Part shown: positions 56,240-64,000 of the stretch, piece after piece
How positions within the stretch are numbered: position 1 is the stretch's first letter
Layout of the letters: every line of letters begins with the position of its first letter
Source: a candidate division TA06 bacterium
GTDB lineage: Bacteria > Edwardsbacteria > AC1 > EtOH8
Assembly (NCBI GenBank): GCA_016235665.1
Contig: JACRJI010000012.1
Span: 124,001 to 188,000 of the forward strand
DNA length: 64,000 nt
Direction of reading: 5' to 3'
Program-made: the position numbers and the translations under genes
Notes under the pieces: generated by a model
What the model was told of the DNA's origin: nothing
Seen by the model: only the letters and a program-made list of their open reading frames with translations
Databases searched by the model: none

Positions 56240-57982
56240 ATGAAGCGAATCTTCGCAATGTTCGCAGTGGTAGCCCTGATGGCCGGCATGGCCATGGCCC
56301 AGCCGTCAATCTACGGTTCCAAGGGTTTGATTTGGACGATCGATCCCGGCAACGCCGGCCCCATGAACTACGGCGTGGGCGTAAACGGAGCCGTCATGAT
56401 GAGCGACTCAACCTTATTTACCTACAAATCCATGAGCATCACAGTTCTTCCCGGGATTTATTTTTCAATCAGCGATATGTTCGAGCTTTCGGTCGCTCCC
56501 GCATATCAAATGACCACAACCACTGTTGCCGGTACTGATTACAAGAACAATGGATTGTTGGACACCAGGGTCGGTGTTAAATACTCCCAGAAGTTCAGCG
56601 ATCTGTTCTGCCTGGGCGTCTATGCTGGTTACGATGTCCCGACCTTGGCCGACACCTTTAAGTTTGGCGCCACGGGTTCGGCTTACAAGTATACCGGCGT
56701 GGTCCATGGAGTGTTGATCCCCGGCTTCAATTTTGGAGCCGCCAATCTGAACCTGAACGTAGGCGTTGACTATAGCTTGAACAAAGTCCCGGATGGGGCT
56801 ACTGTCGATACTACTGACAGCAAGGCTGTTTATCCCAACATGGTTATACCTTACGGATTGGGCTTTAGCTACAAGGTAAACGACATGTTCACGCCGTTTG
56901 TGGAAGCTTCTGGCTCATATGCCATGGACACCAACAAATATGGCACAGACGCCAAGACCCGTGGTTTCATGAACTATGATATGTTCGTTACCCCTGGTTT
57001 GCGGATGTCATTCCCGATGGGTCTCCATATCACTGCCGGGTTCTCCTATAATCTTATCGACACCGTAAAGGGGATCGCAGCAAAGCCGTATCCGTGGATC
57101 GGTCACTTCGGCTTGGCCTATGCCCCGGTGAAGACAGCCGGACCCAAGGTCGCCCCCACCGCCAGCATCTCGGGTAAGGTCACCGATGCCAAGGGCAAGG
57201 GCCTGGCCGCCACCATCACCGCCGGCGGACTGACCGCCAACACCGATCCCGCCACCGGCGTCTATACCCTGGCCGGCCTGCCGATCACCAAGGCCCCGGT
57301 AGAGATCAAAGCCGACGCCAAACTTTACATCGCCAAGAGCGCCTCGGTTATCCTGACCAAGAAGAACAAGAAGACCCCGGCTGTCCAGGACTTCGCTTTA
57401 GAGCTCAAGCCCATCCCGATGGGCGCAGCCAAGGGCATGGTCAAGGACGCTGCGGGACCGGTTGAAGCCACCATAGCCTTTGCCGGACCCAAGGCCGAGA
57501 CCGCCAAGGCCGTCGCCGGAGCCTACAATGTCAACCTGCAGACCGGCAACTACACCGCCACCGTTACTGCGGCCGGTTATTTCGACAAGACGGCCACCAT
57601 CGCCATCACCGAGAAGGGCACCGCCATGACTGACTTCGCCATGCTGAAGAAGGGCGCAGTGGTTCCGGTGGAAGTTGTATGGACCGCCGCCAACAAGGCC
57701 ATGGTCAAGACCGTCAACGTGGAAGCCCTGGTCAAGATGATCCAGGACAATCCCAAGGCCAAGGTTGTCATCACTGCCTATGTCGACAGGGTCGGCGGCA
57801 AGAAGATGAACCAGACTTTAGCCACCCAGAGAGCCGATGCGGTTCGCGCTGAGCTGGTTAAAGTTGACGGCAAGATTGACGTTGCCCGCATCACCACCGT
57901 CGGCCAGCTGGTCGTCCCCGCCGGCAAGACCAATGCCGCCCGGGCCCTCAACACCAAGGTTGAAGTTTCCTTCGTAGAATAA
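56240..57982 (+). CDS. OmpA-like outer membrane protein with barrel and carboxypeptidase-regulatory domains
   Basis: 580 residues. Signal peptide MKRIFAMFAVVALMAGMAMA, cut after AMA. About 20-300 is beta-barrel-like with alternating strands and Tyr/Phe at turns (GVKYSQKFSDLFCLGVYAGY). Two carboxypeptidase-regulatory-type domains lie at about 310-460 (ASISGKVTDAKGKGLAATIT, AAKGMVKDAAGPVEATI). The C-terminal 100 residues are OmpA-like (VVITAYVDRVGGKKMNQTLATQRADAVRAEL), likely holding peptidoglycan. AGGAGGA stands before the ATG. It has its own strong promoter and terminator with codon use of an abundant protein; it is probably a major outer-membrane protein. Confidence 0.88.
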   Translation: MKRIFAMFAVVALMAGMAMAQPSIYGSKGLIWTIDPGNAGPMNYGVGVNGAVMMSDSTLFTYKSMSITVLPGIYFSISDMFELSVAPAYQMTTTTVAGTDYKNNGLLDTRVGVKYSQKFSDLFCLGVYAGYDVPTLADTFKFGATGSAYKYTGVVHGVLIPGFNFGAANLNLNVGVDYSLNKVPDGATVDTTDSKAVYPNMVIPYGLGFSYKVNDMFTPFVEASGSYAMDTNKYGTDAKTRGFMNYDMFVTPGLRMSFPMGLHITAGFSYNLIDTVKGIAAKPYPWIGHFGLAYAPVKTAGPKVAPTASISGKVTDAKGKGLAATITAGGLTANTDPATGVYTLAGLPITKAPVEIKADAKLYIAKSASVILTKKNKKTPAVQDFALELKPIPMGAAKGMVKDAAGPVEATIAFAGPKAETAKAVAGAYNVNLQTGNYTATVTAAGYFDKTATIAITEKGTAMTDFAMLKKGAVVPVEVVWTAANKAMVKTVNVEALVKMIQDNPKAKVVITAYVDRVGGKKMNQTLATQRADAVRAELVKVDGKIDVARITTVGQLVVPAGKTNAARALNTKVEVSFVE

Positions 57983-58003
57983 GCCAGCTTAACACGGCAT
58001 AAT

Positions 58004-58035
58004 AAAGAGCCCCGCTGTTTACAGCGGGGCTCTTT
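58004..58035 (+). terminator. Strong terminator after the OmpA-like gene
   Basis: A 15-bp perfect stem (aaagagccccgctgt / acagcggggctcttt) with a two-base loop. Confidence 0.92.
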
Positions 58036-58055
58036 CTATTATACCAATAACGGTT

Positions 58056-58195
58056 ACCGCGAGCGCGGTTTCATGGGATTTCAAACGAAGCGGTCCAACA
58101 AGCAACCAGTCGTATTATTTCACTTCGTTAGGCATTCAAGGAGCCACACTCAGTGCTAGCTCTTGATGGAATGCCTTCTCGTAATGACGTTTTCA
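58056..58195. repeat. Family F repeat, copy 2
   Basis: taccgcgagcgcggtttcat at the left and ttctcgtaatgacgtttt at the right, the latter shared with the F1 right end at 41652-41805. It ends at the mazG stop. Confidence 0.5.
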
Positions 58196-59035
58196 GCTCT
58201 TTCTGCGGCGCTGCTTCTTGGCTTTCTGCCACAGGGCTTCCAGATCCTCCAGGCTGCTTTGTTTGAAGGTTTTGCCGGTCTTTTCCATCTGCTGTTCGAT
58301 ATACTTGAAACGCCGGGTGAATTTTTCCGAGGTCAGCCGCAAAGCATCCTCTGGGTCGATCTTCAGGAACCGGGACAGGTTGACCAAAGTGAACAGGATG
58401 TCGCCCAGCTCGTCCTGGATCTCCCTTTTATTCCCCTTGCTGTAGGCCTTGGAGAATTCCCCCAGCTCCTCCTCCAGCTTGGCGAAGGCCCCGTCGATGT
58501 GCTCCCAGTCGAAACCCAGCCGGGCGGCCTTGTCCTGGATCCTGTGCGCCTTAAGCAGGGCCGGCAGGCGGCGGGGGATGCCGTCCAGGGCCGAGCGCCG
58601 GACGCCCTTCTTCTCCTTGTATTTCAGCTCCTCCCAGTTCATCAGCACTTCTTTGGCGTCCCTGGCGCGGCCCTGGGCGAAAACGTGGGGGTGGCGCCGC
58701 CGCATCTTATCGGCGTGGCCCTGTATCACCTGGTCGATGTCGAACAACTTCTTCTCGGCTGCCATCTGGGAGTGAAAGATGATCTGCCCCAGCAGGTCGC
58801 CCAGCTCCTCCTTCATCTTAACCGGATCGCTCTCGTCGATGGCCTCCAGCACCTCGTAGGTTTCCTCGATCAGATAGGGCTTGAGGGTCTTGGGGGTCTG
58901 GACCCGGTCCCAGGGGCAGCCGCCGGGGGCGCGCAGCCGGGCGAAGATGTCCACTAGTTCGTAGAACGGTCTGCCTTGGGGCTGTTTACTATTTAGCCGT
59001 TTACGGTTATTTTTTGTTTTTGGTTTAGTCGGCAT
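58193..59035 (-). CDS. mazG: MazG nucleoside triphosphate pyrophosphohydrolase
   Basis: 280 residues of the two-domain MazG type. The first domain (about 20-130) has LRAPGGCPWDRVQTPKTLKP, EETYEVLEAI and EELGDLLGQIIFHSQMA, the EExxE and ExxD metal sites. The second has KLEEELGEFSKAYSKGNKREIQDELGDILFTLVNLSRFL. It cleaves NTPs to NMPs and pyrophosphate, including damaged ones, and can lower (p)ppGpp effects. The ATG at 59035 is chosen; a TTG four codons earlier is possible. A basic N-terminal leader (KPKTKNNRKRLNSK) is unusual. Confidence 0.93.
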   Translation of the reverse strand: MPTKPKTKNNRKRLNSKQPQGRPFYELVDIFARLRAPGGCPWDRVQTPKTLKPYLIEETYEVLEAIDESDPVKMKEELGDLLGQIIFHSQMAAEKKLFDIDQVIQGHADKMRRRHPHVFAQGRARDAKEVLMNWEELKYKEKKGVRRSALDGIPRRLPALLKAHRIQDKAARLGFDWEHIDGAFAKLEEELGEFSKAYSKGNKREIQDELGDILFTLVNLSRFLKIDPEDALRLTSEKFTRRFKYIEQQMEKTGKTFKQSSLEDLEALWQKAKKQRRRKS

Positions 59036-59141
59036 TGTTTGTCTCAAAATCTTTCAGGATATTGTTCATGTTGTCAGCACCCGGACTCTTGATATTTCTG
59101 TTAATCAAAGGTACAAGCACCGTTGATCCTCCTGGGAATGG

Positions 59142-60293
59142 TCACACAACCACCCGGGGCAATTGGGGATTGATCCTGGTCACCACCTCGTAGTTGATGG
59201 TTCCGATCCACTGGGCCAGCTGTTCGGCCGAGAGATGCTCCCTGCCCTGCTTTCCCAGCAGCACCACCTCGTCCTCCGGCCTGACCCCCGGAATGTCAGT
59301 GATATCGGCCATGCACAAGTTCATGCAGACCCGGCCCCGGATGGGGGCCCGCTTTCCCCTAACCAGCACATAAGCGGTGTTGGAAAGTTTGCGGTCGTAA
59401 CCGTCGTAATAGCCCACCGGCAGCACCGCGATCCTGGTCCTGCGGCTGGTCCTGAAGGTGCAGCCGTAGCCTATGTATTCCCCGGCCGCCACCGTTTTTA
59501 CCTGGGCCACCCGGGTTTTCCAGGACAGCACCGGCTCCAGCCTGAATTCCGATCCCTGCTCCTTAAGCGAGACCATGGTCTCGCGCGAGGGCCACAGCCC
59601 GTAAAGCCCGATGCCGATCCGGGCCAGCTGCAATCTGGTCTGGGGAAATACCAGCGAGGCCGCAGTGCAGGCGATATGGTTGACCGGAGCCTTAAAACCA
59701 TTTTTCTCCAGTTCGCCCAGCATCTTCTGGTAACGCTGTAACTGCCGTCCGGCAAAACTTCTGTCGGTGGTGTCCTCGATGTTGGCGAAGTGGGTGGAAT
59801 AACCTTCAAGCACCATGTTCCTTGATACCTTGATCATTTTGGCCAGCAGCAGCGCGTCTTTCAGGTCCACTCCCTGGCGGTTGGTGCCGGTTTCCAGTTT
59901 GAGGTGGAGGTATATTTTCTTTTTGGTTTTCAGGGCTTTCAGTCTCAGTACTGTTTCCCGGTTGTAGACCGTCAGCCGCAGGTCGTACTGCGCCGCTTCA
60001 GACAGCCTTTCCAGAGGGACGTACCCCAGCACCAGCACCGGAAGCTTTATTCCCCGGCGGCGCAGTTCCAATCCTTCGTCCACCGAATTGACCGCCAGCC
60101 AGCTGGCCAGCCCGGAATCCTGGATCATCCGGGCGGTCTGAAATGCCCCATGACCGTAGGCGTTGGATTTGACCACCGGGCAGAGTTTTGTTCCGTCACC
60201 CAGCAGGCCCCGGAAGGCCTGCAGATTTTTTAACAAAGATTTTTGATTGAGCTCAACCCAGATCAGGTGATCTATGGCCGCGGTTTTTTGCAT
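59142..60293 (-). CDS. alr: Alanine racemase
   Basis: A 383-residue PLP enzyme making D-alanine for the cell wall. Lys 42 in VVKSNAYGHG binds PLP. The second catalytic residue is Tyr in EYIGYGCTFRT. ARIGIGLYGLWPS, VLPVGYYDGYDR and GRVCMNLCMADIT are further family blocks; the last usually reads VCMDQ, so Asn replaces Asp here. AAGGAC precedes the ATG, and the promoter is divergent from the DUF1844 gene. The gap to mazG (59036-59141) shows nothing supported. Confidence 0.95.
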   Translation of the reverse strand: MQKTAAIDHLIWVELNQKSLLKNLQAFRGLLGDGTKLCPVVKSNAYGHGAFQTARMIQDSGLASWLAVNSVDEGLELRRRGIKLPVLVLGYVPLERLSEAAQYDLRLTVYNRETVLRLKALKTKKKIYLHLKLETGTNRQGVDLKDALLLAKMIKVSRNMVLEGYSTHFANIEDTTDRSFAGRQLQRYQKMLGELEKNGFKAPVNHIACTAASLVFPQTRLQLARIGIGLYGLWPSRETMVSLKEQGSEFRLEPVLSWKTRVAQVKTVAAGEYIGYGCTFRTSRRTRIAVLPVGYYDGYDRKLSNTAYVLVRGKRAPIRGRVCMNLCMADITDIPGVRPEDEVVLLGKQGREHLSAEQLAQWIGTINYEVVTRINPQLPRVVV

Positions 60294-60345
60294 GTTTTAA
60301 TTGTCCTTACAGTGGAAATTTTATGATTTGATCCTTATTTCATAT

Positions 60346-60375
60346 ATTCTACTACTTTTATGGCCTGTGATGCAA
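60346..60375 (-). promoter_or_regulatory. Sigma-70 promoter for alr
   Basis: On the minus strand TTGCAT (60375-60370), 18-bp spacer, TAGAAT (60351-60346). Confidence 0.55.
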
Positions 60376-60403
60376 TAATATTTAAAAAAAAGAAAAATAA
60401 CTA

Positions 60404-60432
60404 TTGCTTTTTAAGTCAAAATGTGATAAAAA
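60404..60432 (+). promoter_or_regulatory. Sigma-70 promoter for the DUF1844 gene run
   Basis: TTGCTT (60404-60409), a 17-bp spacer and TAAAAA (60427-60432), 27 bases before the ATG. It is divergent from the alr promoter in the same AT-rich gap. Confidence 0.5.
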
Positions 60433-60459
60433 TTAAGATTAAAGCACAAGTTAAGTAAA

Positions 60460-60738
60460 ATGACAGAACCTATAAACAATTCATTGCCTTCGCCCAGCAT
60501 GGAATCACTGTTTTACATGCTGGCCACCTCGGCCCTGGTGAACCTGGGCGAAGTGCCCAACCCGGTGGATCAAAAGAAGAAAACAGACCTGGTCATGGCT
60601 TGCCACAACATTGATACCATCGTACTGTTGCAGCAAAAGACCAAGGGAAACCTGACCCCGGCCGAGGACCGGCTATGCATGGAGATACTTAACGAGCTGA
60701 GGCTTAAATACGCCGCGGCTTCGCAAGTAAAGAAATAA
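60460..60738 (+). CDS. DUF1844 family protein
   Basis: 92 residues that match DUF1844 (MESLFYMLATSALVNLGEVP, VMACHNIDTIVLLQQKTKGN, LTPAEDRLCMEILNELRL). The family is a small helical protein of unknown function found next to genes for translation or secretion in many phyla. GTTAAGTAAA precedes the ATG, no clear ribosome site. It is the first of four short-spaced plus-strand genes ending at 62676. Confidence 0.85.
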   Translation: MTEPINNSLPSPSMESLFYMLATSALVNLGEVPNPVDQKKKTDLVMACHNIDTIVLLQQKTKGNLTPAEDRLCMEILNELRLKYAAASQVKK

Positions 60739-60760
60739 AAACTTTTAGGAGGAAAAGATC

Positions 60761-61936
60761 ATGTCCCAGAAGAGGTTTGGGTTTTTCCTTATCGCCGCTG
60801 CGGTTTCGGTCTTTTTGGGCTTCACCGCCAAGGCGCAGGACGGCAAGACCACACACACCGTTTTATTGGACGAGACCCTGCACGGCCTGGCCGAACAGTA
60901 TCTCGGCAACCCGGCTTCCTGGCCCATAATCTATAACGCCAACAAGGACAAGATCGAAGACCCGCACTGGATATATCCCGGACAGGAACTGGTCATACCG
61001 CTGACCCCCGAAGCCATGGCCGCCGCACCGGATACCTCCAAGGTGATTACGCCAACGGCGATTGATACAACCCCTGTTCCGGTCCAGGTGCAGGCCGCTC
61101 CGGAGCCAGAGCCGGAACCGGAGCCGGAGCCAGAGCCGGAGCCGGAGCCGGAACCCCAGACCGCGGGTCCGGTAAAAATCACTGGAGGCCAAGTGGTGGT
61201 CCGGAAGCTGATCGTCCCGGTGGTTTCCGAGGAACTGGTCTTTTCTTCGGGCTACATCACGGCCGAAGAGGAAAAGCCCCTGGCGTACATCAACGGCGCC
61301 GACAAGCCTCTCAGCGATTATCTGATGCCTAACGACATCGTTTATATCACGGCTGGAAGCGATCAAGGCCTAAAGCCCGGAGATACTTTGACCATCTACC
61401 GCATAGGCGATAAGGTCTCCCACCCCCAGACCGGGAAAAAGATGGGTAAGATCGTAACCATCGTGGGTCTGGTGCAGATGACCGAAGTTGGTCCGCAGTC
61501 GGGCAAGGCCAAGATCATCCGCAGCATGGAAGCCATTTCCCGCAAAGAGATGCTCAAGCGTTACGAAAAATTCAATGTTCCCAAAGTCACCATGGGAGAC
61601 CCCATGCTGGCCGTGGCCAAGACCCCGGAAGGTTTTATCGTAGCCACCAAATCCCCGGTCGAAGCGGCCACCGCCTACCGGGTGGTCTTTCTGGACAAGG
61701 GGACCGACGACGGCATCGGCATCGGCGACATTTTTGAGATCTACCGGCTGCAGGGCAAAATAACCAACCCGGGCGGAGGCCCAAAAGTTGAAAAACTGGA
61801 AACAGTGATCGGCACCATTCAGGTGCTGAATCCCCGCCCGGCCACTTGCTCGGCCTATATCAACAATTCTATCATAGAGGATATCAAGCCCGGTGACCAG
61901 ATCCGGCTGATAAAAAAAGTACCGATCCAGCAGTAA
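60761..61936 (+). CDS. Secreted LysM protein with (Pro-Glu) repeat spacer
   Basis: 391 residues. Signal peptide MSQKRFGFFLIAAAVSVFLGF ends at TAKAQ. A LysM domain (about 30-82, HTVLLDETLHGLAEQYLGN...WIYPGQELVIP) binds glycan. A (PE)9 tract at 61100-61153 acts as a stiff acidic spacer over the periplasm. The C-terminal part has two similar beta-rich domains (VYITAGSDQGLKPGDTLTIY, VVFLDKGTDDGIGIGDIFEI) of the kind seen in LysM-containing envelope proteins. AGGAGG precedes the ATG. The repeat is built from hexanucleotide units that could slip. Confidence 0.88.
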   Translation: MSQKRFGFFLIAAAVSVFLGFTAKAQDGKTTHTVLLDETLHGLAEQYLGNPASWPIIYNANKDKIEDPHWIYPGQELVIPLTPEAMAAAPDTSKVITPTAIDTTPVPVQVQAAPEPEPEPEPEPEPEPEPEPQTAGPVKITGGQVVVRKLIVPVVSEELVFSSGYITAEEEKPLAYINGADKPLSDYLMPNDIVYITAGSDQGLKPGDTLTIYRIGDKVSHPQTGKKMGKIVTIVGLVQMTEVGPQSGKAKIIRSMEAISRKEMLKRYEKFNVPKVTMGDPMLAVAKTPEGFIVATKSPVEAATAYRVVFLDKGTDDGIGIGDIFEIYRLQGKITNPGGGPKVEKLETVIGTIQVLNPRPATCSAYINNSIIEDIKPGDQIRLIKKVPIQQ

Positions 61937-61971
61937 CTAAAAATTCAACACCTGATGCTGAACAAATAAAT

Positions 61972-62163
61972 ATGACACCGCAAAAAAAGCTGATCGGAGA
62001 GATTTTAGTTTCGCTGGGCTACGTCTCGGTGGAACACATCAATGAAGCCCGCCGCCATCAGATGCAGGGCGAGGGCAAGAAGATCGGGGAGTGTCTGGTG
62101 GAGCTGGGGTTTTTGGGGCACGAAGACATCAAGCGGGCGCTGTCCATCCAGGAAATTGATTAA
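61972..62163 (+). CDS. Stand-alone MshEN/GspE-N-like domain
   Basis: 63 residues containing two copies of a short motif, IGEILVSLGYVSVEHINEA..Q and IGECLVELGFLGHEDIKRA..Q, like the N-terminal MshEN part of GspE/PilB ATPases. In MshE that region binds c-di-GMP. No ATPase domain follows, so it would be a free sensor or adaptor. It lies 34 bases before the CNBD gene, so two possible nucleotide-second-messenger modules are adjacent. AACAAATAA precedes the ATG. Family assignment is by motif only. Confidence 0.7.
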   Translation: MTPQKKLIGEILVSLGYVSVEHINEARRHQMQGEGKKIGECLVELGFLGHEDIKRALSIQEID

Positions 62164-62196
62164 ACCCGGCCCAATAAACATTTCAATAGAGGTAAT

Positions 62197-62676
62197 ATGC
62201 CCCCGGTAAATAAAAGTTCAGAGTTGTTGCGCAATGTTTATTTGTTCAACGACCTATCCCAACCGGAGCTGGAAAAGATAATGGGGCTGGCCTATGACAA
62301 AAGCTACGAAAAGGAGGCGGCTGTTTTCCAAGAGGGCGAGATCGGCGACGCATTTTACATCGTGACCGAAGGCGAGGTCCGGATCTCCACCATTGTTCCG
62401 GGGGTGGGCGAGGAGGCTTTAAAGATCCTCCGTCCCGGGGAGTATTTCGGGGAGATGGCCCTGATCGACGATTTCCCCCGTTCGGCCGCGGCCATTGCCC
62501 ACCAGGGCCCGGTGAAGCTGCTGGCCATTTATAAGCGGGATTTCAAAAAAATGCTTTCCGAGGACAAGGAACTGGCCTACAAGCTGCTGTCGGTCTTCAT
62601 TAAGACCCTTTCCTCCCGGCTGCGCGAGACCAACGAGAAGCTGAAGAGCATTTTCGCCATGGCCAAGGCGTTCTAA
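62197..62676 (+). CDS. Cyclic-nucleotide-binding domain protein 2
   Basis: 159 residues, one CNBD and a C-terminal helix, similar to the protein at 55098. Blocks: NVYLFNDLSQPELEKIMGLAY, GEIGDAFYIVTEGEVRIST, GEYFGEMALIDDFPRSAAAIA. The phosphate cassette FGEMALIDDFPRSAAA keeps the Glu and Arg for nucleotide contact. No helix-turn-helix follows. AGAGG stands upstream of the ATG. A strong terminator is just after, ending the DUF1844/LysM/MshEN-like/CNBD run. Confidence 0.87.
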   Translation: MPPVNKSSELLRNVYLFNDLSQPELEKIMGLAYDKSYEKEAAVFQEGEIGDAFYIVTEGEVRISTIVPGVGEEALKILRPGEYFGEMALIDDFPRSAAAIAHQGPVKLLAIYKRDFKKMLSEDKELAYKLLSVFIKTLSSRLRETNEKLKSIFAMAKAF

Positions 62677-62692
62677 GGTCGGAGCAATTTTA

Positions 62693-62736
62693 CCAAACGA
62701 GGTTGAATTATTTTTTCGGCCTCGTTTTGGTTTTTT
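62693..62736 (+). terminator. Rho-independent terminator after CNBD 2
   Basis: ccaaacgagg pairs with cctcgttttgg across a loop rich in T, followed by tttttt. Confidence 0.85.
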
Positions 62737-62916
62737 ACGGGAGCGAACTGGGGGTGGACAGGAGCGCCTCCGCTGAAGCTTCGGCGCTTGAAGAAGTCCG
62801 GCGTTGAAGCGTAAGCGGATTTACATGATTTTTAGGATAAATACTGGGGCATAATCTTAACGATCATAATCCGGCATTTGCTGGCTACTTCATAAACGGT
62901 TATTTAAAAGGAAGAA

Positions 62917-63324
62917 ATGCGAAAATATCTAATTATAACGATGGCGGCCGCTGTTCTGCTGTCCGCCGGTTGTTGCCGGCAGGGTCTGGGAACTTCAAAA
63001 CCGTTCAAACTGAAACTTTCCCAGCTATCTGTAAACCAGGAAAAGTATGCCGATAAGCTGATAGCAGTAAAGGGCGAGCTGAGCAATTCCGGCACCAACT
63101 ATTTCAACGATCTTAAGGTAATCCTCAGCGACGGCCAGGGGAACAGCATCCGGGTCCAACCCTGGCTGCCCATTTCGGTGCCGCCTCCCCGTCCCGGCGG
63201 GCCCAGGAACCGTCCGGCCTTGATCTCGGATTATCTGGGAAAAACCCTCAGGTTGTTGGGGAAGTGGGTAAAACAGGATGAAGGATTTATTCTGCAGGTG
63301 GAGAAGGCCGAGCCGGTAGAATGA
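62917..63324 (+). CDS. Lipoprotein with possible OB-fold, unknown
   Basis: A 135-residue lipoprotein: the signal MRKYLIITMAAAVLLSAGC has lipobox LSAGC (Cys 19). The mature part (LIAVKGELSNSGTNYFNDLK, ILSDGQGNSIRVQPWLP, LRLLGKWVKQDEGFILQVEK) has the strand order of a small OB-fold binding protein. A Pro/Arg-rich loop (VPPPRPGGPRNRP) interrupts it. Function unknown. AAAAGGAAG lies before the ATG. Its own transcript ends at the hairpin 63335-63354. The 240-bp gap before it (62677-62916) holds the terminator above and short GC-rich inverted sequences near 62763-62822. Confidence 0.75.
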   Translation: MRKYLIITMAAAVLLSAGCCRQGLGTSKPFKLKLSQLSVNQEKYADKLIAVKGELSNSGTNYFNDLKVILSDGQGNSIRVQPWLPISVPPPRPGGPRNRPALISDYLGKTLRLLGKWVKQDEGFILQVEKAEPVE

Positions 63325-63334
63325 TAAAAAAATA

Positions 63335-63354
63335 AAACCCCTAAAAAGGGGTTT
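63335..63354. terminator. Short bidirectional terminator-like hairpin
   Basis: aaacccct and aggggttt pair perfectly around aaaa. Confidence 0.7.
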
Positions 63355-63371
63355 CAACTTTCATTTAGAAG

Positions 63372-63400
63372 TTGACTATATTCTGGCATTGGGGTATATT
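63372..63400 (+). promoter_or_regulatory. Sigma-70 promoter for the ferritin-like gene
   Basis: TTGACT (63372-63377), a 17-bp spacer and TATATT (63395-63400). The ATG is at 63473 with AAGGGG nine bases upstream. Confidence 0.7.
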
Positions 63401-63472
63401 TAAAAGCAGTCCTTTCATTTAAGGGCTTAGGTCTAACAGAACCGGCGCCGCAACCGTTACTAAGGGGACAAA

Positions 63473-64000
63473 ATGAAAACTCTAAAGAACATGCCCAAAG
63501 CCCTGAAGGCCGCCCTGAAGCTGGAGCACAAGGGCAGCGCCTTTTATCTTAAGATGTCCCAGAAGACCGGGAACATCCTGGCCAAAAAGCTCTACGACCA
63601 GCTAGCCCTGCAGGAGGTGGAGCATATCGGGCGGATCAACGAGATCTACGCCGCCATCATTCAGGGTCAGGCCTGGCCGGTGCCAGCCGGAAAGAAAACC
63701 GGCTTTTTGGAAGCGGAGATCAAGAAGCTGTTCCTCAAGCTCAACCGGGACGGGGTAAAACTTAAACCGGACAACACCTCGGGGATGAAGGTGGCCATGG
63801 ACATGGAGTGGTATAGTTTTAAGATGTATGAAAAACTGTGGAAGGAATCGGTGGACGGTCCGGAGAAGGATTTTTTCAAGCATCTGATGGCCGAAGAGAC
63901 CAAGCACTACGAGGCGCTGTCCAACGTTTATGCCTACATGACCAACAACGGGGACTGGCTGGAGCGATCGGAGAGCGAAACCTGGAACTGGATGAACTCG
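63473..64000 (+). CDS. Ferritin-like/rubrerythrin-family protein, partial
   Basis: The first 176 codons of a gene cut by the right edge, reading MKTLKNMPKALKAALKLEHK and onward. The four-helix bundle metal sites are visible: LEHKGSAFYLKMS (E-x2-H-like first helix), ALQEVEHIGRINEIY (E-x2-H), MDMEWYSFKMYEKL and AEETKHYEALSNVY (E-x2-H). This is the pattern of rubrerythrin-type di-iron proteins, which reduce peroxide or handle iron. A C-terminal rubredoxin domain would lie beyond the window if present. Together with the Bat operon it may be part of oxygen defence; that link is inferred. Confidence 0.85.
   Translation, partial: MKTLKNMPKALKAALKLEHKGSAFYLKMSQKTGNILAKKLYDQLALQEVEHIGRINEIYAAIIQGQAWPVPAGKKTGFLEAEIKKLFLKLNRDGVKLKPDNTSGMKVAMDMEWYSFKMYEKLWKESVDGPEKDFFKHLMAEETKHYEALSNVYAYMTNNGDWLERSESETWNWMNS

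Noticed and set aside
58163-58957. A 264-codon plus-strand frame opposite mazG
   Set aside because: It is the antisense of mazG, with Leu/Gln-rich composition and no motif.

Overview
The window is about 64 kb of moderately GC-rich bacterial chromosome, densely coded, with tightly packed operons, several TTG and GTG starts, and housekeeping genes of ordinary bacterial type. Several traits point to an uncultured lineage of the FCB or neighbouring candidate phyla (for example Edwardsbacteria, TA06 or WOR-3): an aerotolerance (Bat) operon, secreted proteins with C-terminal Por/FlgD-like tails, an OmpA-like barrel protein and KWG-repeat proteins. That placement is an inference from gene content only. 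Promoters I could read are ordinary sigma-70 sites with a 17-18 bp spacer (the moxR promoter is a perfect TTGACA-N17-TATAAT), plus one clear sigma-54 site.

Layout. 1-7.9 kb: the start of a PhoH-type gene, then a NuoE / NuoF / GltD-NuoG-fusion set forming a soluble flavin-FeS NAD(P)H complex, with a KWG-repeat protein between. 8-13 kb: a VWA/YfbK-like protein, NAD synthetase (nadE) and a TMEM43-like membrane protein. 13-23 kb, minus strand: the Bat operon (moxR, DUF58, a DUF4381-like gene, batA, fused batB-batC, an MFS gene, batD, batE). 23.4-29.3 kb: a small membrane protein, a DUF559 endonuclease-like gene, polA, a small secreted protein, coaE, prfB with a programmed frameshift and an Lrp-type domain protein. 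29.5-32.9 kb: two paralogous secreted proteins. 33-39.9 kb: asnS, a lipoprotein, panB, panC, a nitrilase-family gene, panD, a glmU-like uridylyltransferase, a LytR_C protein and rsfS. 39.9-45.3 kb: a GH13 enzyme, argS, a second DUF559 gene, a methyltransferase and a lipoprotein. 45.3-52 kb: purM, ThiF- and ThiS-like genes, then molybdenum-cofactor genes (moaA, moaC, MOSC, mogA) interrupted by an AT-rich OLD-family ATPase gene. 52-64 kb: clpX, purA, tRNA-Lys, a CNBD protein, tRNA-Glu, an OmpA-like protein, mazG, alr, a DUF1844/LysM/MshEN-like/CNBD run, a lipoprotein and the start of a ferritin-like gene.

The most unusual layer is a heavy load of dispersed repeats. There are nine copies of a GC-rich palindrome (family A) whose stem sequences differ between copies while pairing is kept. 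There are three copies of a 218-257 bp structured element (family D), two of them inside the Bat operon. Others are small inverted-repeat elements and short repeats that have entered coding sequence in frame (GH13, argS) or form the ends of proteins (both DUF559 proteins, MoaC). One DUF559 gene is bracketed by two family-A palindromes in opposite orientation that share a perfect 27-bp inverted repeat. This looks like a small mobile unit in which an endonuclease-like gene travels with palindromic ends, and it is the best candidate here for an undescribed system.
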